Notes under the pieces: generated by a model | Databases searched by the model: none | Seen by the model: only the letters and a program-made list of their open reading frames with translations | Told to the model about the DNA's origin: nothing | Assembly (NCBI RefSeq): GCF_040939455.1 | Contig: NC_134120.1 | Location: 1,385,001 to 1,449,000, forward strand | Reading direction: 5' to 3' | Source of the DNA: Microcebus murinus | Taxonomy: Eukaryota > Chordata > Mammalia > Primates > Cheirogaleidae | Length of the DNA: 64,000 bases | Shown here: piece by piece, positions 32,216-45,080 of the stretch | Layout: each line of letters starts with the position of its first letter | Position numbering within the stretch: the stretch's first letter is position 1 | Translations under genes and position numbers: made by a program

Positions 32216-34309
32216 ATAGAAATCTGGATGGGTAAGCATCCACTGCATCTTTGCATCAGGAAAGAATTTTCAGATTTATAGTCAGCTGCAATAAGCTCAT
32301 CTGGATTCAACCTTACGAGACCTAACGTGCTGGCCTAGGTTTTGTGTACGAACCCACACAAAATATTTAACTACTAGAGTTATGGTCTTCAAATGTTGTT
32401 CTACAAATGAGCCATCAATCTATTTCCAGCTAAAGAGAGACAGCCGTCCCCAATTGTCCAAAAGTCACAAACGTGGCCACAATGACCCGCGCACACAGGG
32501 TTTCCAGGCAGCTGGAGTTGGCAGGTGGCTCTCCCAACGTCTGAGCTGGACACGAAAACACAATCTAAGGCCAGACATGCACAGCAGCCCCTTGCTCTCC
32601 AGGCCCTGGGCCTGTCTCTGGCTTAAGGATCCCAAAACTTGGAAGGGCTGCAGGGAGGGGAGCAGGCTGGCGGGGGAAGTCACCGGCTGGGGACTTTGCA
32701 GCTACCAGGCAGCCTTCCTGTGCTCGGCTCATCCAGTCCTGCGAGTGTGGGGACGGGAGCTCCTCTGCGGCTTCACTGGCGAGTCTAGACCCCGTGGCGA
32801 GAACGCCACGTGATGCGGGGAATGTGTGTTCTAGGACAAGACATCGCCACTAGCACTGCCCACACCACTGCGCCCAGAGTCCTCTCTGCCGGGTCCCTCC
32901 CGGCTTCCTGCCGATGGGCGATGCCCTCCCCACCACGGCTTCGCTGCTGCCCATGCTCCGTGGTCACCATCCCAGTCGTGCGGGTCCCCGGTGGGCGCCC
33001 TGCAGCCAGCGCTACTCAGGCCGCGGTCAGAACCACGAGACGCTCTGGCCCTGGTCCCCGCCAGGCCTGGCTCTGCTCGGGCTACGCAGGGTCGGTTCCG
33101 GTTTCGTGCAGAGGAGCTGGGGGAGGGGACAGATTGCGGAGGGGGCTCCCTTATATTTCTGACATGTTTTCCAATGCAATTCGCCGCTGAGCAGCCACGC
33201 TGTAAACGACACGATTAAGTTTTATGCATTTCTGTATGTTTGATGCATTTACCCAAATGCAGCTGAGGTTGCTCACACTGTTCAGATGTTTAGGATGAGA
33301 TCGATTGTTTGGGGTAGTTGCCCATTCCACAGGGAAACTTCTTTTTCCATTTTTTTTTTTTTTAATGCTTTGATACAAACAGGAAACGCCCAGAAAACAT
33401 ACTGAGAATTTAGTCATGAGCTTCAACAAAACCAGTTTTCACTCTTGGAAAATACAGACATCAAAAAAGGTATTCACCGTCAGGAAAAGGGTCTTTTTAT
33501 AAGCTGTTACTTTCTCGTTTTCAATTAAATCCAGCAACATGCATCCCACTAAGCCTCCCAGCGCCCCCCACCTCCGAGGCGGCCGGCACTTTGGCAACGG
33601 CAGGGAGGCCTGTCCCAGGCCACGGGCGTCCCCAGGGTGCCGAGGGGCTCGTGGCATATTGCATTTCCTGTTCTTCCATGACTGAAAAAATTCTGAGTTA
33701 GAAAAAATAATTCCAATTAAAATTCGTATGTATAGACACAGAAACTTGTGCTCTGCTTAATTCTCCCTCTGCTCTAATCATAATTAACCTTGTGAGAAAC
33801 CTGCAGATGCAAAGTAAGACTGAATTGCCCAAACGATTGGTCTGTGGGAGACCGGCCACCTGGGCGTGGGGTCTGGCCTCGTTGGTGAACGTCTGAACAC
33901 AACATGTGCAACTTATATCTTTGATATTTATGAGATTGGTTATATTTAACATGGCCAGTGCTATATTTTCCTGTGTTCACGGGTACTCCAATGGTGAACG
34001 GTTGTGCTCATGATGTAAAAGAATGTGCCAAGAGTAGATCTAATGAATTATTTGGTTAAAAAGAACTACAGGATGGAACTGCTGCAATATATAAGGAAAC
34101 TTCTTATTTTTTTAAAGCAATAATGCAGAGGTAATTTTAGAAGAAATGAGGTAGGATTAAGGAGAAAAGAAAGTAATTGAGAAAAAAGCTATAACTGATA
34201 TTAAATGCAGATTAAAATCTTTGCAGACCTAAGAGATTCATTATAGCTCCTGTTTTTAAAATTCCAAATTTATTTACATATAATTCAAGGGTATTTTCAT
34301 ATATACTCT
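32216..34309. other. Anonymous non-coding sequence
   Basis: No gene or classifiable repeat is recognised. The segment is GC-rich to 33150 with overlapping domain-less ORFs, then becomes AT-rich with a T13 run near 33351-33363. Confidence 0.3.
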
Positions 34310-36620
34310 TTTGAAAGGAGATACCATGTCTCATAGTTTGAGAATTTTTTTCTGTAATGAGGCCTTTAAATATTCTTTTTATTTTCTAAGCGTGCCATAT
34401 TCATCGAGTCTACTACCTATCCAGCAAGAAGCCTGTGGCTTTTTTATATTATATTTATCATTCCATTACATGCCTTTAATTATTTGCTCTGAAATCCTTA
34501 CAGATTTGAATATATAAATATATATCACTAGATAGCTTTTAGCAAAACTATTTTTCTCTAAATTTAGTTGATTGTTTTTTTTCTACAAATGCATTCATTT
34601 TATAACAGCAAAAGTGCTGACTGGGAAATATTCTTCTTGGGCTGTATTCGTTCTGAGAGTCTGTTCTCTCCCAGGTGACCACGCAACCTTCCTAAATTTA
34701 ATTGCCGTATGCCATATCAAACTAATCATTGTACGAGTAATAAATCATGCCCTATTAAAGAAACTAAATTTTCTGGACCTTAAGATCGGAAAATTATTAA
34801 CCTAATTCTTTACAAATTGGACAGAAGATAATATCTGATAATCCATTAGGCACAACTTAATCAATGTCTTCCATCATAATGCAAAATGCGCTGATAAGAA
34901 CTCAAGCCCTGTTGATTAAAAGAGTATGATGTAACAGCCTCTATATTTCAGATTACTTGAACTGAATATCCTGCTAATATAACAAGCCAATAAATTAGAT
35001 TATCCAGATCCATCTAAAAGTCTATTAATGTTACAATAAAACAAAATATATTATAAAATCTAACCTAATACATAATTAATATTAGGCTCACAATAGGATT
35101 TAAGTAGAAAGAATGATTTTACATAGTGTCTTGATTGTAGAAAGGTGTTTGGTTTTAAGTTACAGTAGTCGGTCTATATTCTTTCTTTTTTTTTTAAGCT
35201 ACCTTTGAAATGAAATTACTGTAGTAATATACATATTCACATGACCTGGAGCCTCTGTCTGGACTTAAATACACTGAACAATATGGCACTAAATTCAATG
35301 CCCTTGTCCTTGTTAGATTGACCCAAATTTTTAAAAATGGAATACTACAACATGTAATTTTATTTCAAATTAAGGGACTTTTTTTTTTCCTCTTTATATA
35401 TATATTTTTAAGTGCAAAGTGTTTCGTCCTTGTATCTGTAACATTTATTTTTCACAATACCATCTGTCTTAGCCTCAGCTACCTTCTTTCTTCTGAACCC
35501 TAAATGCTTATTGTGGCATATCTGTGTAGCTTTTTCTATACAGTATGTATCTTTGTGAAATTGGGCAATTTGTACGTGTAGCATAGTGAGTTTTACATCA
35601 TTTATACTTACCCTGATGGTCCAGAAGTTGCTTTCAGGAGGAGACATTCACTTATATATATACCCCAAAATGCAAAAACAACCTGTGTGGGCTGGTTTAT
35701 TTGCGTATAACCTTGAGGGCGGACCTGCTCTGTCAGGCGGAGACGGGTTTGCTACCCTACATTCTTCCTTCCCATTAAAGGTTAAATTTCCTTTATTATA
35801 TAAATACAAATGTTTTTTTTCCAATTGTCATAAATCATGGACTATGATTTTACAAATGTAATCTTCTATTGTATAATAAAGTACTAGCATATTAAAAAAA
35901 TAATATTCTTATTACAATGCATAAAACTAAAGGTTTTTATAGGGTAGGGGCACTAAAAGTAGGCAAATTTTGCCTATCTGGCAGTGGGAGGCAAGAAACT
36001 TGTTTGGTGCTGTGGTAAGTGTGATGAATGTTAACCATGTGAAATGGAGCGATTTGCCCCCTTAAAGAAGAACCGATGGTATCTAAATAGTCCTCGTTTC
36101 CAGTTATAAAAAGGTCTTCCAATCTGAACAGACAAAGCTATTCTACCACTTCTATTTGTTTAAGAAAATAGGTCTAAATTGATGAAACTAATCATTTTAT
36201 CCTAAGTGCTCCTTTTAAAGACAACTGCTGATTGCCTGCCCCTTTGAAGCTGTAGCTGAGCCCGAGATGGTGCAGAATAACCATCTTGCCAGTTGTCACA
36301 ACTATTTGCTCATTCTTTAATTAAACATAATATAGAAAACAGTATAATTCACATCTAATTAGAAATCAACTTCTCTAGACTGTGACTCTTCCCAAAACTG
36401 GTCTCGAGGATCCTGGTTTAATGTCCATACTGTCTGAAGAGGTTATTTTTCCCTTTGCCTGCCTCCATTTCATCTCTAAAATTACTGCACCTAATTTCTT
36501 GATTTTTTAAGAAGGAAAAAAAATTTTTTTTTGAGCTACATTGTGTTCCTCTGCAAGAGGTAATGATGATGATGTCGGCAGAGGAAATTGTCACTTCCAG
36601 GCTGCTCTCATTAGAACGAC
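34310..36620. promoter_or_regulatory. AT-rich repeat-free block, candidate enhancer cluster
   Basis: About 2.3 kb of AT-rich DNA without recognisable transposons. The most enhancer-like parts are 34690-35100 and 36200-36620. The first contains aaaattattaacctaattc, ctgataatccattaggc, ctgataagaactc and many TAAT cores. The second has gaggtaatgatgatgatgtc and retained CpGs. Short ORFs here have no domains. Absence of repeats over this length in an otherwise repeat-studded window suggests selective constraint, but this is inference. Confidence 0.35.
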
Positions 36621-37039
36621 TGTGCTCGGGAGCGTGAGTCTACTTGGTACCCGATTAACGCTGGTTTTCCACTCAGGGGAAAAGACAATGAACACACATA
36701 AATGCTGAGATCACAGCGATGTGCCACGTTCACACTCCACCTGATCGTCTAGAAGGTGTTTAAATAATTCGCAGGTATATTTACCGGGTGTTTATTTGTC
36801 AGGCCGTGTTGCATAGTTGCTCTTTCACACATTTGGAGACATGTTTGGCTGATGTCTCCATTACATGTTTCCCAGTCTCGGAAGGAAGGCACTTGTTGCC
36901 TACGTGGATTTTCTGGTGGTGAACAGGAGGCAGAAGAGCTCCAGGGCTTCCCTCATTCAGCAGGTCTTCACTGGGTGCCTAAGAAATGCAGGTGCTGAAA
37001 ATCCCACGGTCACACTAGCAAGGAACTTCCAGATCCAGT
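36621..37039. other. Anonymous sequence with possible L2-like end
   Basis: Around 36950-37010 cattcagcaggtcttcactg followed by ggtgcctaagaaatgcaggt is reminiscent of an ancient LINE 3' end. Otherwise nothing is recognised. Confidence 0.3.
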
Positions 37040-40000
37040 GTGAAAAGGACAAATCGACCCACATCCAGGGCCCCTCTTGCCAAACAGAGCACAGAGGGCA
37101 GTGGGTGGGACGGTGGGTGGGGCGGGGGCGGGGTGGAGCAGGGCTGGCACGGGGCTGGGAAGGAGATGAGGTCCCTGGGACGCACAGGATTTAGGGGAAA
37201 CTTCCGAAGGGAGCTGAACCGGGAAGGAGATGCCCTTTTGCACATGGCCAGGGAGGAAAGGCAGGTCTATAGCCATGCCTGGGATGTGTGCTTTGTTGGT
37301 AATTGCCACTTAAGGCCAGGTTTTGTCCCTGTCATGTCTCCGGATGTCTGGCAACTGCAGCAGGGAGGATGCATCACGCAGAGCAAAAACACAGACTGTG
37401 GAACAGGCCTGGGAGAAAAAGGAAGTTGGGGACATTCCTTTGGGAGCTCCACAGCAGAAGACAGTGGGTCTAGATTTGGGGAACTCTTCCTAGCCTGACC
37501 CTAAAACTGGAGCTGCCAGAGTCTTCCTCACACCTGGTGCCTGCTGTGCCACTCCCGCCTGCCGGTCCCGTCCCCCCTGCCACCCCTCCTTCCCGCCTGC
37601 TCTCTCCCTGCAGGCCCTGCAGGCTCCCAATTCGAGATGCCAGTGGCTATACGCCCAGAATCCCTTTTTCCCGGAGCATTGAACTCTAAAGGAGAAAGTG
37701 GCTGCACAAATCCACTTACTAAATTAATGATAGCGTCAACTTGCCTTTCCCACGTCGTCTGGTCTCCCCAAGTCTGTCAGGGAGCAGCAGGAGAACAGAG
37801 TGACAGGGCCACAGACGCTCGCCGGCAGAGGGACGCGGGGGCACAGGCAGGCGCCAAGACCTTCCCCTGGGGGAGGGGGCGGGGAAGGCGTCGACTGAAG
37901 GCAGAGGGGACATGGGCTCCCAGGGCTGGAAACTTCCAGCAAGGGAGAAGCAGGTGCAGGACATGCGCCCGGAGGCCTCACGCAGCCACGGAAGGGGCCG
38001 GCGCAGAGCAGCAGGAGGCAGGCGGCCGCGTTGCTATTCGTTCCTGCAGCTCCTCCACCCCCGGGAGCGAGCGTGCAGGGGACTTTCTGTCCCTTCCCAG
38101 GGGCATGCAAGCTAGCCTGGTCCCAGGCAGGCTGGCACGCTCGTGCGGTTGGCGAGACGCGCCTGCTCGGGCCTGGAAAGCCCCTTGGGTGCCGGTTCAA
38201 AGCCAGCCCAGGCGCCAGCACGTTTGGGAGAGAGCAGTCATGCAAATGCGCCGTCTCCGGCTGGGGTCACGGAAGTGGACAGAGCCACTCTGTGTCTGTG
38301 TGGCTCGCTGCCACCGACAGCGAGGTGCCCCCGGCAGCTATCCCTGCTGGAGAACGCTGCCTTGGTGACCCGGATGATGTCAGGGGAACCGATTCCCACT
38401 CCAACGAGCGGGGCGAGCGACTGTGTGTTTCTGCCCAGCGTGGATCTGAGCTGACGGTCCTGAACAGCCTCTCGCGGAGGCTGTGTGTTCCTGTCCTGGC
38501 CCCGCCGTCCAGGAGAAAACAGCCTGTTCACAGTGAGGGGGAGTCCATGGCTTTCTTTATTTCCATATTAGGGAATACTAACGTCCCCACCAGAGAAACA
38601 GCAGCACAGACTTTTCCTGAGAAAAGGGAGAAGGAAAAGAGTAAAGAAAGAAGTCTGGAACCAGGAGCTGACGCGGCTCGCCGTCAGCGATGGCAGGGGC
38701 AGGCTGGGCATTTGGGGAAGGCGGTATGTGACTATGCATCGCGAAGGCGAGAAATTCGCAAAATATTTCTGTAGCTTTTTGAAAACTGATTTCATTGGAG
38801 CAGCATCTCTTTCTTAAGGGGATCATGAACAATACATATTTTAATATGCAAACAGATGTGCGTGTGTTGCTCTGCACTCCTGGCACTCTGTCCCCTGAAA
38901 TAATGGTCGTGCTGTCCTCTGCTGGGAGGAGGCACCTTCGCCAGGCAGTGTCCTGGCCCGGGAGCCGCAGGCGTCAGGGTTCGGGGTGCGGGAAGGGGTT
39001 TCGGGGAGGAAACAGCCACCGCAGCAGCTTTGCACGCTGGGCCAGCGACTGTGTGACAACAGGAGGAAAGTCTGTGAGAGAGAACTTCGAAAAGGCCACG
39101 GACGAGGGCTGTGTCTCCCGCAGGACAAGGTGGAGCTGGACACGCGCCTGTGTCTGCGCATGGAGACCGTGGCTGTGGACCGCGGGAGCCGGCTGAGGGT
39201 GCCAAGCTCTGCTGCGTGGGGAGAGAGCCCGACGCCGTCCCCCGCTGCACCGGAGGGCTGCTGGGAAGGGCCGCAGCTCCAAGGGGCTCTGAGTCCTGGC
39301 AGCCTGTCTGGGCCCGCACGCGGCCGGGGAGCAGCCGCCAGCAGAGTCCTGAGCCTGCACACCTGAGCGTGGGCTGAGACGGTGCAGGCTCAACACCCCG
39401 GTCCCCAGCAGAGGGGGCCACCGGACGCCGTCTCGCTTGAGCTCGCTCACGGCAGTCACGCTGGAGCCGGATCAGAGCCCCCGACCTCTGGGCACAGCGC
39501 TCGGGCTCCGTTATCTGCAGGGAAGCTCGGCTGCCTCCCCAGACCTTCACCCCTGACCCTCCCGTAAACCCGGCTCCCGTGCGGGACGGCAGGCCCGACG
39601 CGCAAGACATGCTTTATTGCTTTATTTGCTTCTCAGCTAGACCCAGGACCCCGCCTGGCCTTCCGGGGCGGCTGGTCCAGCAGAGCACTTTGTGTTCACT
39701 CTATCTGCTTATTTTTACGGTTTTATCTTCGCCTTTTATTGAGTGATTTTTTTTTTAGTTCATTTTACCTTGTTTTTTTCTCTTTTACCTGTAACTTTTA
39801 CATGGGGAGTAAGAGGCGACGGCTGCAGATGTGAAGGCAGGTGCTGGGCCGCGAGGGGAGGCCCGTGTCTTCCGTGAGCCGCCGGTCCAGCGCTTTGCTG
39901 GCCCGAGGGCGGGTCCTGGAGCCAGGTACAGCCCCACCAGAAAAGCCTCCTGGTGATGGGTTCCAGAAACGCACTACAGCCGTGTGCTGTGGTCACGCCT

Positions 40001-40118
40001 GTCCCTGCGCTGCACTTCTCTGATCCCCTCCGGCGAGGCTGCAGGGCCTGACGCAGCCTGAGAAGTCCGGCCCAGCACGGCTCAGCTTACCCTCTCGGCT
40101 GTCCACACGCAAGCCCTC
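37040..40118. other. GC-rich non-coding block
   Basis: GC-rich DNA with overlapping long ORFs on both strands: 37637-38368 plus, 38031-38774 plus and 38792-39610 minus (272 codons). None has a recognisable domain. They overlap in conflicting frames and lie in Ala/Arg/Gly/Pro-biased sequence where stops are rare, so I do not call genes. 39640-39790 is T-rich. Confidence 0.4.
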
Positions 40119-40154
40119 GGCGCTGGCCAAGCCCACGGCGCTGGCCAAGCCCAC
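40119..40154. repeat. Two-copy 18-bp tandem duplication
   Basis: Two perfect adjacent copies of ggcgctggccaagcccac, at 40119-40136 and 40137-40154. Confidence 0.95.
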
Positions 40155-40785
40155 GGTTCCTGCTCCACGGTGGGCGCACCCCCGCCTTTGCCCGCAGTGC
40201 TCCTTGCTGGGGTGCTGCCTACTTTTATCTCCGCTCAGCTGTGATCCCCCCCACGCCTCCTTGTGCCGCGCACCCCTTAGGCTACTGGCCCCACCGAGCC
40301 TTGGGCCGGCACTATTTTGGAGTCTACACATGTCAGCTTGTAACCTCTGCTCTCATGCGTATGCTCACGTAACTCTTGAAAATCTGTTTATGATGCACGT
40401 CCGACCCACAAGGATCTTCCTGACTCATTAGAACGTCTCACATGTGCACACGTCAAGACCAGGAAAAGCAGGAGGAAGGTCACCTGGGAGTCTACACCCC
40501 CCTTGTGACGAAGGGTCCACTTGGACTCGCGTCGGACTCTGGGTCAGGCGCTGGCTCCAGGAGGAACGCCTGGACAGACACATTGGGGACCGAAACCCCA
40601 CACTGTGCGGAGCCTGTGCTCCACTTCTGTCCGCGCAGACCCCGGACTCCGACCCAAAGACGGATATTTGACAGCGCCTGCTGTGCGGGTCTGCGTTTGA
40701 GTTCGGGGAGTCACTGTGGGGTGAGTGTGCGAGGGAGAAATGACGCTGGCCTTGGGGGCTGAAAACAGCCTCAAAAGGGAGCGGT
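40155..40785. other. Anonymous GC-rich sequence
   Basis: No gene or classifiable repeat is recognised. ORFs here lead into the neighbouring tandem array on the minus strand. Confidence 0.3.
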
Positions 40786-41215
40786 GGTGGCACGTGTGAC
40801 AGGCCGAGGGGCACGTGTGATGGTCCGGGCGGCATGTGTGACATCCAGGTGGCATGTGGGACAGTTGGGCGGCACCTGTGACAGTCGGGTGGCACATGTG
40901 ACAGTCGGGCGGCACTGTGACTGGGCGGCACGTGTGACAGGTACATGTGACAGTCAGGCGGCACATGTGACAGTCGGACAGCATGTGTGACAGTCCATGT
41001 GGCACATGTGACACTTGGGCGGCACTGTGACTGTCTGGGCGGCACGTGTGACAGGTACATGTGACAGTCGGGCGGCACATGTGACAGTCCATGTGGCACG
41101 TGTGACAGTTGGGCGGCACGTGTGACAGTCCGGGAGGCACGTGTCACAGGCGGCACGTGTGACAGTCTGGGCAGCATGTGTGACAACTGGGCGGCATGAG
41201 TGACAGCCGGTGGCA
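40786..41215. repeat. Degenerate ~20-bp minisatellite rich in E-boxes
   Basis: Imperfect tandem units of about 20 bp based on ggcggcacgtgtgacagtc, with variants cacatg, catgtg and cacctg. Exact CACGTG hexamers occur at 40791, 40812, 40929, 41043, 41097, 41117, 41138 and 41154. The unit has no stop on the minus strand in some frames. That explains the 326-codon minus ORF over 40428-41408, which is not a gene. The array directly precedes another copy of the common interspersed repeat. Confidence 0.9.
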
Positions 41216-41225
41216 CTTGGGGTCC

Positions 41226-41640
41226 TGAGGCTGCTCTAGCAACTTGCGACAAAGCGGGGCAGAGGCAACACGGCGAGTCCTCCCGCAGCCCCGGCCTGGA
41301 CGTTTGCAGCTGAGAAGCCAGCAGGACCTGCTCCCCGGAAGGACCTAGAAGAGGTTGCGCCCCGCCTTTTCCAGCTCGGAGGCACCTCGCCCCTGCGCTT
41401 GCAGACACACGAACACAACCTGCCTCGTCTGCACAAGGCCGTTTCCCGAGTGTGACTCTCTCTGTTCGCGGCGTTCTCCTCTCTGTGCCTGTGTCCAGGT
41501 CTCTCTCTTCTCAAAAGCGCACCCGTGGTGGACGGGGCCCACCAAGTCCAGTGTGGCCCCATGTTCACGTGGCTTCACCTGCAAGGCCCTGCCTCCAGAT
41601 GCGGCGTGAGCTCCTGTGTGCACGCGGGTTCTGGAGGCCC
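41226..41640 (+). repeat. Old interspersed repeat copy (same group as 27335)
   Basis: Begins tcctgaggctgctctagcaa and continues with agaagaggttgcgccccgcc, ccttttccagctcggaggca and cggcgttctcctctctgtg. The order is the same as in a common mammalian repeat also present at 27335 and 51294. Diverged; the family is not named. Confidence 0.5.
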
Positions 41641-41814
41641 CCGTTCAGTCCAGCGCAGTCAGGTACCACAGGAAAGCACTGACTCGGCGGCACAGGGCAG
41701 GAGCAGTGTGTTTTGAAAAAGGAACTTCTTTTCTGCTGTGACAGGTAGTTTTAATCTTTTATAAAGTGGGGGTGACACAGAGATCTGGGCAGGTGGGGCG
41801 GGGCGCACGGCTGG

Positions 41815-41925
41815 GGACCCGGGGCAGGAGACCTGGGCTTCTCCTGGTCCTCCCTCCGTTCCAGGGTCTCGGGCGAGCCAGTTAACCTCCCGGAGACCCC
41901 GCGCTGTCAGGCGCGATTACCCGAC
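41815..41925 (+). repeat. MIR-like fragment
   Basis: The stretch gagacctgggcttctcctgg followed by gggcgagccagttaacctcc follows the MIR head and core. Short and diverged. Confidence 0.45.
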
Positions 41926-43719
41926 AGACGTTTGCTTCGGAGTTATCAGGCTCTGGGCACGGACTCTGCCCTTAAGAAGCCCGTGATCTGTGAGAGTCGA
42001 CTAATTCGATGTGACAAGAGAATATGTAAAAGGCAGGAAAGAAAAGAGGTAAGTGGACAACAGTCATTCCCGTGCCTGCCGAGGGCTGGGGACAGAGGCT
42101 CGACCGAGGGGAGGGGACAGGTGCGCAGAAGAGAGGGGCTCAGCCCCTGCCGTGGGGTGACAGAGACCAAAGGCCGAGCGTTTGGGAGCAGCTGGTGGCT
42201 CGGCCCTCGGGTGGGTGTGTGGACCAGCAGCAGAGTCCCCTGGCTGTGTGGCCATCCCAGGCATAAGAGCGGCCTCACAGACCGGTGGCCTGGGCTCTGT
42301 GCTTTGACACCATGGATGCCCTTTGGAATGAATGACGGTCTGGCTCAGGAGCCGAACCTGGGGCTCCTCTGGTCCTGCTGCTGAGATGCTGGGGCCGGCG
42401 GGAGAGGCCAGTGCCGAGGTCAGTGGGGAACAGGGCAGGGAGAGGGACCAGCCGAGGGGAGGAGGGCTTGGTGGGGCCGGAGGAAGGTTCGATCGGGAGA
42501 ACCGCGCGTCCCGAGGTGCGAGGGGAGAGTCTGGGGAGTTTGCTTCTGACCACAGCTCCTTTCCTCAGAACCAGGAGGCTGCACAGCCGCTGGAAGCCCG
42601 CGGGTGGCTGGGGTGGAGACAGGGGCAAGAGCTGCCCGGGGAAAGGACTGTACGTGCTGGGACGCGTCCGTCCTCTGTCCGTTCGGCACCCTTCCCTGCT
42701 CCCACCTGAGCACCACCACGTCCCACGGTGCCTCCTTGAGCAGCAAGTCGGAATCGCCAAACTCAGGGCCTGGAGCGGGAAGAAAGAAAAGGGAAGCTCA
42801 CGTGTTCTGCATTCCAAGGGGAGGTTTTTCAAACACCTCACACCCAAACGAGAGGTGACTGGAGGTGAAGCTCTGAGTCCTGGCGGTCCTCAGGGGACAG
42901 GCACGGCTCTGGGGAGGGGGCCCAGGACCACCAGCCAGTGCCAGCCCATCCCCTGCCATCCCAGGACACGGAGCACCCAGGCAGGTGGGCGCTGCTTCGA
43001 GAACACGCTCCGGACCGTCCTGTGTCCAGGGCCGGGGGCCTCGGGGGCCCTCAGCCGTCGACGTCACTGCCCGGGGGCCTGAGCCAGGCAGAGCTGACAC
43101 GGCGGCATCTGTCCTGCGTTTCCTCCCCGGCGGCGCGCCTGGGGGCTGGGCACAGCAGACAGCAAACAGCCCGGCCTCTGAGCTCCTCCTCTCACACGAC
43201 TCACGATTAAATCCCTCCCAATCAAAGCGACAGATGAAACGTGTTTATTAATAAAAGTCCCATCAGGAAGATTGGAGACGAATGATTAGTAACACCCACC
43301 CCGTCTTACTTAGAGACAGACCCCCTCATGGAGAGGCATCTGTGGAGGGCGGGAATTCCCGAGCAGGTTGGGATGGAAGCATCTGGAAGCTGTTTGCGAT
43401 CTGGATGAGGAGTCAAGCTGCACACAGACACCGCCTCCAGCCTCAAGGCCGCTCTGCGGAGGGGAGTCGCTGCTTGTTTACAGCGCGACCTTCCCTGCGC
43501 TTGTTATCTGTTTTATTTCCTCCTCGGTCCCCGCTCCCCGCCATCCGTGTGCAATTACGTCTGCACAGACGTGCCAGCTGCAGGGCCTGTTTGCCGCGCC
43601 CACCCCGCAAGCTGTCGGGGCGGGGAGCAGGAGGCGGGGCACAGTGCTCACGCATCTCCGTATCTGGGGTGCAGCAGGCCAGCCCGAGGAAGCAGGAGAG
43701 AAACCTGGCCCTTAAAGAT
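41926..43719. other. GC-rich anonymous sequence
   Basis: No gene is recognised. Overlapping ORFs (for example 42411-43082 plus, 42275-42847 minus and 43282-43938 plus) have no domains. They conflict in frame and reflect composition or the neighbouring CA-rich tract. Confidence 0.35.
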
Positions 43720-43826
43720 GCACACACATGCACACATGCATGCACGCACATGAAAACACGTGTGCACAGTGCACGCATGCATGTATACGCATACACATGC
43801 ATGCATGTGCACACATGCACACACAG
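43720..43826. repeat. CA/TGCA alternating purine-pyrimidine tract
   Basis: About 105 bp of interspersed CACACA, TGCATGCA and GCACGCA blocks, with gtgcacagtgcac (43760-43772) near the middle. This strongly alternating sequence can adopt Z-DNA and short cruciforms. Confidence 0.93.
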
Positions 43827-45080
43827 GCCTCACTCTCCCTGTCCCATCACTGGCTTGTCTCCCTATAGGCGCAAACACTGCACTCATAGGTCCCCGGTTT
43901 CCACATCTGGAAACATTCTCTGGGGGGGCCTTCTGTGAATGTTGCCCATTCAGGAGTTTTAAAGAGCAATTACTCCAAGCCCATACCTACCCGCTGGGTA
44001 ACAGCAAAGTGTCTTCGTTTCCCACTGGTCACCCAGAGACCATAAAGTGTGGTCACCGGTCCCCAGTTTTTGACAGGAGTTCATGCCTTTGCTCCTTAAA
44101 AGAATAATCACTTGAAAAAAATCACCCTGGCAGATAAGTGAGTGGATTTGCGTGGAGCCCAACACACAGGGCAGCCCCACAGGCCGGTGTGCACCTGGCA
44201 CGGGCCCTGCGGGTGCTCTCCATGGTGCTGCTGAGGGGCAGGACAGATCCAGGCCGCACAAAAAGCAAACACGCAGGTGGGCAGGTGGCTTGTACATCAG
44301 CCCAGGAACCTGGTTCGCCTGGTCAAGTTCTTCGGAGAATCCGTCTATACCTGGCTGTGGAGTAGCTTTGGGGCATCCCTTCCACACCGGCGATATCGGG
44401 GAACCGAACCTGAGACGAGGCTCCCGGCAAAAGCCCAGGTGAGAACTCCACCTCGGCAATTGCGTGCGTCGCTGTGTCTTGTCTAAAGCTGGAGGTGACC
44501 TTGGGGTTTGAGAGAACCAGCGGGACCCTGAAGCCTAAAGGAAAAACTAACGGAGTGAACTCCAGCAAGAGCATGCGGAACGGAGCAGGGCAGAATCCAG
44601 ACACAGCCAGACGCGGCGTGGACGTCTTCCACCTGCTCTCTGGGGGCCACTTCCCCCAGGCAGGTGACATGGGTCAGTGTATCCACCTGTGGCCTTTCTC
44701 ACCTGCTGCACCCACAGAAGGTGCTCTCCGCGCTCGACACTTACCTCCATGCTAAGCCAAGCCCCAAGGCCGGCACAGCCCTCCGCTGCGAGTGCCATCC
44801 GCCCGTGCGGCCCGGCTGTGGGGTGGCGGCAGGGACCACGTCTCTCCTCGACTTCCTCTCGCAGGTCTGTAAGGCAACGCGGGCTGGGCCTGCCGGGAGC
44901 CTCCGCTGTACTTAGGGCCCAGCCCTTGTCAGCCCCTCTGCGTCAGGGTCCCACACCTGCTGGTCCAGGTGGGCCTTACCTGGTCCACCCTTCCTGCCCC
45001 GGAGGGCAGGAGACAGTGAGGACCCCAGAGGGGAAGCCCCGAACGTGGAGACGCCCCAGATGTGGAAGGAGTCAACCTAG
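43827..45080. other. Anonymous non-coding sequence
   Basis: No gene or classifiable repeat is recognised. ORFs at 44138-45192 overlap in several frames without known domains; the last runs into the L1 fragment. Confidence 0.3.

Noticed and set aside
38792..39610. 272-codon minus ORF and overlapping 243/247-codon plus ORFs (37637-38774)
   Set aside because: They lie in GC-rich DNA with competing overlapping frames on both strands, biased amino-acid composition and no known domain or splice structure.
40428..41408. 326-codon minus-strand ORF
   Set aside because: Most of it is the degenerate E-box minisatellite read on the minus strand. There is no recognisable domain.
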